Below are positions 40,891-45,006 of a stretch of 45,006 nt of DNA, in pieces (position 1 is the first letter of the stretch; every line of letters starts with the position of its first letter). The position numbers and the translations under genes were made by a program. The notes under the pieces were generated by a model. That model searched no databases. It worked only from the letters and a program-made list of their open reading frames with translations, and was not told where the DNA came from. Origin of the DNA: Chloroflexota bacterium (GTDB taxonomy: Bacteria; Chloroflexota; Dehalococcoidia; JACPQF01); assembly GCA_016190625.1 (NCBI GenBank), contig JACPQF010000124.1, positions 1 through 45,006 on the forward strand, given 5' to 3'.

Positions 40891-41078
40891 CTCCCTGCGG
40901 ATTTCATCCGCAAGAATCCGGCGCAATCGTTGTTGTACGTGCGCCTGCCGTAGGGGCGAAGAATCTTTGCCCGTACGGGCGAAAGATCTTTCGCCCGTAC
41001 GGGCAAGAAATCTTTCGCTCGTACTTTCGTCGCGCCGGATCATCTAGATGCCTTGGTGCGGATTCCATCCGCAGGGAG
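40891..41078. repeat. Nested repeat element between Mo-enzyme and cytochrome b genes
   Basis: Outer inverted arms CTCCCTGCGGAT..ATCCGCA at 40891-40912 and 41057-41078, each itself a small hairpin. Within these, ATCCGGCGC (40916-40924) pairs with GCGCCGGAT (41032-41040). The core (40950-41024) is three tandem GTAGGGGCGAA-like palindromes with GCCCGTACGGGC junctions. So one repeat type is nested in another. The right end is two bases from the cytochrome b stop. Confidence 0.9.
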
Positions 41079-41079
41079 C

Positions 41080-41829
41080 CTATCCACGCTTGAGACCTTC
41101 GACGATGGCCGGTCTGCCAACCGCTTCCTCGAATTCCAAAGGGTGCTCGTTTATCATTCTCATTCTCGAAATCCTACCGCTAAAGATGCTACTGTCCACC
41201 GGAAAGACGTCCGGATGGAAGATGACATGGTAGCCGTGCCAGATGACGATGGAGAGAACGGCCAGCACTGCCTCCCAGCCGTGGAGCATCTTTCCCACGG
41301 GAATGAGGATCCCCGGCAGGTAATTGGTGGCCCAAGTAGGCTGCCACATGATGAGACCGGTAGCCGCCATCAGCAGCCAGCCCCACACCATAGCGAAGTA
41401 CTCGAATTTCTGCCGGTAGTCGTAGCGTCCGAACTTGGGCATCGCCTGTCGCTTCCCGATGAAGTAAAGGGCCATGTGCTGGAAGGCCCGAACGTCTTTC
41501 CACGCCGGCAGCATCTCCAGTCCCACCCGTCTCCTCAGCAACCCATAGAAGGCATAGACCACGTGGAATATGCCTTCCATGATGAACACGATGGCGAAGA
41601 AATGGTGGAGCCAGCGGGTGGTTTCGATGCCACCCATGGCCGTCAGCATCCACTGGGCCCAGTCGGCCGCGTTGAACTTCTGGGGCAAGCCAGTTGCCGC
41701 CAGGGCGACGAAAGAAATGATCAACAGGAAGTGCTCAACCCGCCGCACCAAACTGAAGCGGATGAACTCCACGTTATCTTGAAGTCCCAGACTGATCAGA
41801 ACATCCTCGCTAAGACTAACGCGATTCAT
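41080..41829 (-). CDS. Membrane cytochrome b (FdnI/b561-like)
   Basis: 249 residues with four main membrane helices. Likely haem-ligating histidines: RRVEHFLLI, RWLHHFFAIVF, MLHGWEAVLA and WHGYHVIFHP. This is the pattern of di-haem quinone-reactive b subunits such as the gamma subunit of formate dehydrogenase. It overlaps the 9-haem cytochrome gene by 14 bases, so the two form a quinol-to-cytochrome c (or reverse) module. GGGAG upstream of the ATG. The C-terminal soluble tail (about 30 residues) contains no recognised motif. Confidence 0.9.
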   Translation of the reverse strand: MNRVSLSEDVLISLGLQDNVEFIRFSLVRRVEHFLLIISFVALAATGLPQKFNAADWAQWMLTAMGGIETTRWLHHFFAIVFIMEGIFHVVYAFYGLLRRRVGLEMLPAWKDVRAFQHMALYFIGKRQAMPKFGRYDYRQKFEYFAMVWGWLLMAATGLIMWQPTWATNYLPGILIPVGKMLHGWEAVLAVLSIVIWHGYHVIFHPDVFPVDSSIFSGRISRMRMINEHPLEFEEAVGRPAIVEGLKRG

Positions 41830-42931
41830 CTTCGCTCTCCCTTCGTCTGTGCTGTCTGGCCTTGCGCCAGTCGAAGCCGATGTGGACCAGCATGCCGACC
41901 ACCGTGACCGGAATGAGGAACCAGGCCCAGGCTGCTTGGGCAGCCCAGATCAGGAAGCCCTTCTCCGGCGACGGCGGAAGGTGTCCGGTCCAGGCGTCGG
42001 TGAAGCTCTGGTTGGCTCCTTCATGGCACTTACCACAGGTGTTGACGAGGTTCGCCTTGGCGACGGAGGACGATGGATCGTCGGGAGGCTTGATGTCGTG
42101 TACGCCGTGGCAGTCGGTGCAGACCGCTTTGTAGCACCAGATGGTAGGGAAGTTCACCTTGTAATAGAGCGTTGTGATGCCATGGAACTCATTGCGATAG
42201 GTCTGGTAGACGTCCGTCGAGATGTTGTACTTGGACATGATCTCTTTGTTCGTGTGACAGCCAGCGCACACCTCCGGCGATTCGATCCGGAATGAGGCAG
42301 TCCTCGCCTCCTTGATATTGTGGATGCCGTGGCAATCGGTGCAGACCGGGACGTCGGGGTTATCCTCCGTCGTCAGGGCCTTGCCGTGCACGCTGCCCAC
42401 GTAGTTGTCGAAGATGGGGCGGTGGCAATTGGCGCAGGTCTGTGATACTCTTGTTTTCGGCGTATCGGGCTTGACGACATTGTGGTAGCCGTGGCAGTCG
42501 GTGCAAATGGGGGCGTTCTGATTCTGGGTTTTGAGCACCTGACTATGCACGCTGTCCAGCGCCTTTTGATAGACCACTGAGTGGCACTGCTGGCATAGAG
42601 AATAGCTTTCGATGGCGAAGCTCCGGCGGTCGACCATAGAGCGTTTAGGATGGGGGTAGGACTTGATATCGCTGTGGCAGCCGGTGCAGCCCACTTGCTT
42701 TCCATGGACCGAGCCATCCAAAGCCGCTTTGTCGACGTAGAGGGACAATAACTCCCCCTTGTCTGTGACGGTCGATAGCGACTTGGCTGCGTGGCAGCCC
42801 AGGCAAGTCTCGTCACCCGGGATGTCGGGGGGCGCCGCGCCTAGCGTCCGCGCGATCATGAATGTGAGGATTATGGCGCCGGCCAGCGCCGCTATGGTAA
42901 TGTTCAGCCGACTAGTCGATTCTCGCTTCAT
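41816..42931 (-). CDS. Nonahaem cytochrome c with two membrane anchors
   Basis: 371 residues with nine CxxCH motifs (CLGCH, CTGCH, CQQCH, CTDCH, CANCH, CTDCH, CAGCH, CTDCH, CGKCH) and many extra histidines as possible distal ligands. An N-terminal hydrophobic helix (about 10-30) and a C-terminal helix (AAWAWFLIPVTVVGMLVHIG) would fix both ends in the membrane with the haem domain outside. I start at ATG 42931 (AGGA nine bases upstream); a longer frame from 43024 is less likely. Coupled to the cytochrome b gene. Repeated CTDCHGxHN/D units suggest internal duplication. Confidence 0.92.
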   Translation of the reverse strand: MKRESTSRLNITIAALAGAIILTFMIARTLGAAPPDIPGDETCLGCHAAKSLSTVTDKGELLSLYVDKAALDGSVHGKQVGCTGCHSDIKSYPHPKRSMVDRRSFAIESYSLCQQCHSVVYQKALDSVHSQVLKTQNQNAPICTDCHGYHNVVKPDTPKTRVSQTCANCHRPIFDNYVGSVHGKALTTEDNPDVPVCTDCHGIHNIKEARTASFRIESPEVCAGCHTNKEIMSKYNISTDVYQTYRNEFHGITTLYYKVNFPTIWCYKAVCTDCHGVHDIKPPDDPSSSVAKANLVNTCGKCHEGANQSFTDAWTGHLPPSPEKGFLIWAAQAAWAWFLIPVTVVGMLVHIGFDWRKARQHRRRESEDESR

Positions 42932-43041
42932 CGCGTTTGTTCCTGTTTCTCGCCCCCAGTCGTGAGGGCGTCTGTCCAGGGTCCGGGTCACCATCGACCC
43001 AGCCTCGCCAGCCTCGCCGGCCACTGATGGCTGACAACTGC

Positions 43042-43278
43042 CTACACCAGAAGCAAATAGGTCATCCAGAGTCCTTCCTGCAACACGACGATCCCGACGA
43101 TCAGAGAGACGATGTGGCCGCCAAGGCCGCGACTGCCGTGCTTCACTTGCGCTCTGAGCGCCTGGCTAGCAGCGCTATCGCCGAGGAGGCTAGTCGCGCT
43201 TCGAACGAGGATCTCCGCGCCTACGCCAAGGACTCCCACCGCCGCCAGCAGAGCTATCAGCGCTTCAATGTTACCCAT
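43042..43278 (-). CDS. Small membrane protein, paralogue of the next one upstream
   Basis: 78 residues, two membrane helices (about 5-28 and 54-76) with a basic loop between. I do not recognise a family. Its C-terminus IVSLIVGIVVLQEGLWMTYLLL is similar to that of the protein at 43309-43560 (LLLLGLVLVFEGFWLTY): both share an E-G-[FL]-W-[LM]-T-Y ending inside or at the edge of the last helix. Strong AGGGAGG ribosome site eight bases before the ATG, so the frame is very likely expressed. First genes of the cytochrome b/c operon; probably small subunits of that complex. Confidence 0.75.
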   Translation of the reverse strand: MGNIEALIALLAAVGVLGVGAEILVRSATSLLGDSAASQALRAQVKHGSRGLGGHIVSLIVGIVVLQEGLWMTYLLLV

Positions 43279-43308
43279 GGCTTTTACCTCCCTTGACTCG
43301 CCGTCTTA

Positions 43309-43560
43309 TTATCGGAAGATGGTGCTGTAGGTGAGCCAGAAACCCTCAAATACGAGGACGAGGCCGAGAAGCAGTAGCACAGCGTTCATCACCGCTAGCG
43401 CCGATGCGCCGGCGTTGATGGCTCGCACTTCGCCGAGCCGTCTCCGGCTGAAAGGATGGGATTGCCATAGCCGGTTCAGGCTTGTGAGGACTACGTACAG
43501 CCCCACGGCGGCTATGGACCAGAACACCAGAAATGCCAGTCCGATTGACCACACTGTCAT
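43309..43560 (-). CDS. Small membrane protein with EGFWLTY ending
   Basis: 83 residues, two membrane helices (about 5-27 and 56-80) and a basic loop (RLWQSHPFSRRRLGEVR). Start ATG 43560 is fixed by AAGGAGG nine bases upstream. Family not recognised. It shares layout and the E-G-[FL]-W-[LM]-T-Y ending with the next gene, and the two are separated by 30 bases, so a tandem duplication is likely. The start of the minus-strand respiratory operon. Confidence 0.75.
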   Translation of the reverse strand: MTVWSIGLAFLVFWSIAAVGLYVVLTSLNRLWQSHPFSRRRLGEVRAINAGASALAVMNAVLLLLGLVLVFEGFWLTYSTIFR

Positions 43561-43918
43561 TTTCCTGTACCTCCTTCTCTCACCGCCCGGGGCGGCCCAG
43601 CCACTGCCCCGCGTCGGAGCTAATTCGTGATGGCTCTCTCTACCCTTCTGCTCCATTCTAGAACCGTCCGAAGAGGGTGTCCATGCTTCAACAGTATGGT
43701 TTACGGGTCTCCAGAAGGCTCATATTTCTGACAGCCCGAGCGGGCTATGGTGGCGGAGAGAATAGTTCGGCATGTTACTGGAGATAGCGCGGAGGGACTA
43801 AGCGAAGGATGGTGTGCCTTTCCACGTTCCTCGACACATTCCTCCGAATCGGGATATAATGAGATCTGAGAGTTGATAGCTACCCGCCAATTGCCAAAAG
43901 CTATCCGCCGGAGTCTGG
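43561..43918. other. Divergent intergenic region
   Basis: About 360 bases between the respiratory operon (minus) and the DUF2905-queA operon (plus). A promoter for the latter is clear: TCGACA (43831-43836), 18-base spacer, perfect TATAAT (43855-43860). A short hairpin AGCCCG-AG-CGGGCT is near 43733. I could not find an equally good promoter for the minus-strand operon, which may depend on an activator such as the NarL-type regulator. Confidence 0.6.
43831..43860 (+). promoter_or_regulatory. Predicted promoter of the DUF2905-queA operon
   Basis: TCGACA at 43831-43836 (one mismatch to TTGACA), 18 bases, TATAAT at 43855-43860. Start near 43867, about 50 bases before the ATG. Confidence 0.7.
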
Positions 43919-44149
43919 ATGTCGGAGATCGAAAGCGTCGGGAGAATCCTCATCCTCGTGGGAGTGGGCGTGGTCGTCCTCGGGGCGATCGTTATGCTGT
44001 CCTCCCGCCTGCCGGGCATTGGTCGATTGCCCGGGGACATGCTCATTAGGCGCGATGGTTTCGTCTTCTACTTGCCGCTTCTCAGTTGCCTCATCATTTC
44101 GGTCATTCTCACCATCGTCGCCAACTTGATTTTCCGGCTGATGCGATGA
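43919..44149 (+). CDS. DUF2905-family small membrane protein
   Basis: 76 residues, two membrane helices (about 7-28 and 50-72) with the family hallmark LPGIGRLPGDMLIRRDGFVFYLPL between them (GRLPGD is the core). Function unknown; the family is often found next to queA and ruvB genes. The stop overlaps the queA start (ATGA at 44146-44149). Confidence 0.93.
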   Translation: MSEIESVGRILILVGVGVVVLGAIVMLSSRLPGIGRLPGDMLIRRDGFVFYLPLLSCLIISVILTIVANLIFRLMR

Positions 44150-45006
44150 AGACAGGCGATTTCGACTACCATTTGCCCGATCGGTTTATTGCCCAGACGC
44201 CTATCGAGCCAAGGGACCGCGCCCGCCTGCTGGTGCTCGACCGCCGGCAAGGGATCGTCGCCCATAGGCGCTTCCATGCCATCGGCGACTTTCTACGCCC
44301 TGGCGACCTGTTGGTGTGCAACGAGAGCCGCGTCATCCCGGCGCGTCTATTCGCCCGTCGAGCAGATACTGGCGGCCACGTAGAGATTCTGTTGCTCAAG
44401 CAACTAGAAGAGGGAGTTTGGGAAACCCTCGTGAAGCCCGGCAAGCGCGCCCGACCGGGGACGACGCTTGAATTAGGGTACAGGGTAGAGGGTATAGGGT
44501 ATAGGGGCCGCCCCTCCACCTCTACCCTCTACCCTCTACCCTCTACCCTCATCACCGCCAAGGTTGTGGACCGGACGGACGCTGGCGGGCGGATAATCAG
44601 CTTCTCTGACCCTTCCCGGCTGGAATCGCTCGGCGCCATGCCCCTGCCGCCGTACATCAAAGCGCCGCTTCTCTGTCCCGAGCGCTACCAAACCATCTAC
44701 GCTCGCCCTAAGGGGTCTGCCGCCGCGCCAACCGCCGGCCTTCACTTCACGCCCGAGCTCATGGAGCGACTGAAGGGCGTGGGGGTCGAGTTTGGCTTCG
44801 TCACCCTCCACGTCGGCCTCGACACGTTTCGCCCCGTCGACGAGAACGAGGCCGAGGACCACGCCATTCATTCCGAGTACTGCGAAGTCGCTCCGGAAGT
44901 GGCCGACAAAATAAACCGGGCCAAAGCGGAGAATCGGCGGGTCATCGCCGTGGGGACCACCACCGTCCGCGCCCTCGAGACTGCTAGGGTGGAGGGTGGA
45001 GGGTGG
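44146..45006 (+). CDS. queA: S-adenosylmethionine:tRNA ribosyltransferase-isomerase QueA (5' part)
   Basis: 287 codons to the window edge; the family is about 345 residues. QueA makes epoxyqueuosine in tRNA from preQ1 and SAM. Seen: FDYHLPDRFIAQTPIEPRDRARLLVLDR, LVCNESRVIPARL, LVKPGKRARPGTTLELG, YARPKGSAAAPTAGLHFT, VGLDTFRPV and VGTTTVRALETA. Between ELG and ITAKVV lie about 24 extra residues (GYRVEGIGYRGRPSTSTLYP and on) encoded by a repeat, still in frame. A second repeat of the same kind begins at the window edge, after RALETA. The missing C-terminus is only an effect of the window. Confidence 0.95.
   Translation, partial: MKTGDFDYHLPDRFIAQTPIEPRDRARLLVLDRRQGIVAHRRFHAIGDFLRPGDLLVCNESRVIPARLFARRADTGGHVEILLLKQLEEGVWETLVKPGKRARPGTTLELGYRVEGIGYRGRPSTSTLYPLPSTLITAKVVDRTDAGGRIISFSDPSRLESLGAMPLPPYIKAPLLCPERYQTIYARPKGSAAAPTAGLHFTPELMERLKGVGVEFGFVTLHVGLDTFRPVDENEAEDHAIHSEYCEVAPEVADKINRAKAENRRVIAVGTTTVRALETARVEGGGW
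44475..44550. repeat. GGGTAGAG-type inverted repeat inside queA
   Basis: The left side is a run of GGGTAGAG/GGGTATA units, the right side a run of four CTACCCT units; the two pair as an imperfect hairpin around GGGGCCGCCCC. It adds about 24 residues to QueA in a loop between two strands. Confidence 0.9.
44985..45006. repeat. GGGTGGA tandem repeat at window edge, inside queA
   Basis: Three GGGTGGA-like units run off the end of the window. They resemble the left side of the repeat at 44475, so a second insertion in the same gene is likely. Confidence 0.65.

Noticed and set aside
35254-43560. Alternative complex III (Act) cluster
   Set aside because: NrfD, FeS and Mo-like subunits are shared features, but the catalytic subunit is a separate Tat-exported, Cys-ligated molybdoenzyme, and ActD/E-like genes are absent.

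Overview
The window looks like a chromosomal segment of a GC-rich anaerobic or facultatively anaerobic bacterium, most likely an uncultivated member of the Chloroflexota. The evidence is a Gram-positive-style division cluster with a small basic protein (sbp) between ftsQ and ftsA, a Ni-dependent CO dehydrogenase, multihaem cytochromes with a polysulfide-reductase-like molybdoenzyme, and many short GTAGGGGCGAA-type palindromes of a kind I recall from Chloroflexota genomes. The phylum is an inference; no rRNA gene is present.

Layout. 0.36-3.9 kb: a CheY-like protein, a Cache-HAMP-GGDEF diguanylate cyclase, a truncated YfhO remnant and a membrane-anchored pentapeptide-repeat protein. 3.9-5.9 kb: a solitary CO dehydrogenase catalytic subunit (cooS), divergent from the next block with both promoters legible. 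6.0-23.3 kb: a nearly complete dcw cluster on the + strand (mraZ, rsmH, ftsL, ftsI, murF, mraY, murD, ftsW, murG, murC, murB, ddl, ftsQ, sbp, ftsA, ftsZ). murE is missing from its usual place between ftsI and murF. nrdR follows from its own promoter. 24.1-24.9 kb: a HEPN/MNT toxin-antitoxin pair with promoter and operator-like palindromes. 25.2-29.4 kb: a B12-type radical SAM protein, then yggS, proC, yggT and, in opposite orientation, yggU.

29.4-33.7 kb is a decay zone: a frameshifted antitoxin-like gene, a lactate-racemase (larA) fragment, a PKD-domain pseudogene, a 52-residue cyclic-nucleotide-binding fragment, and two intact genes (an SDR dehydrogenase and a TusA-like protein without its catalytic cysteine).

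33.7-43.6 kb, all on the minus strand, is a respiratory block: two related small membrane proteins, a 9-haem cytochrome c, a membrane cytochrome b, a Tat-exported molybdopterin oxidoreductase, a four-cluster ferredoxin, an NrfD/PsrC quinone-site subunit, a 12-haem cytochrome c, a NarL-type regulator and a geranylgeranyl-reductase-like flavoprotein. It reads as a quinone-linked electron-transfer chain to or from an extracytoplasmic substrate that the sequence does not name. This is my best candidate for an undescribed system. 43.9-45.0 kb: a DUF2905 protein and the 5' part of queA, cut by the window edge.

A theme across the window is invasion by short palindromic repeats. They sit in most larger gaps, and some lie inside reading frames without breaking them: in ddl, in queA, at the C-terminus of yggU and at the stop codon of mraY.
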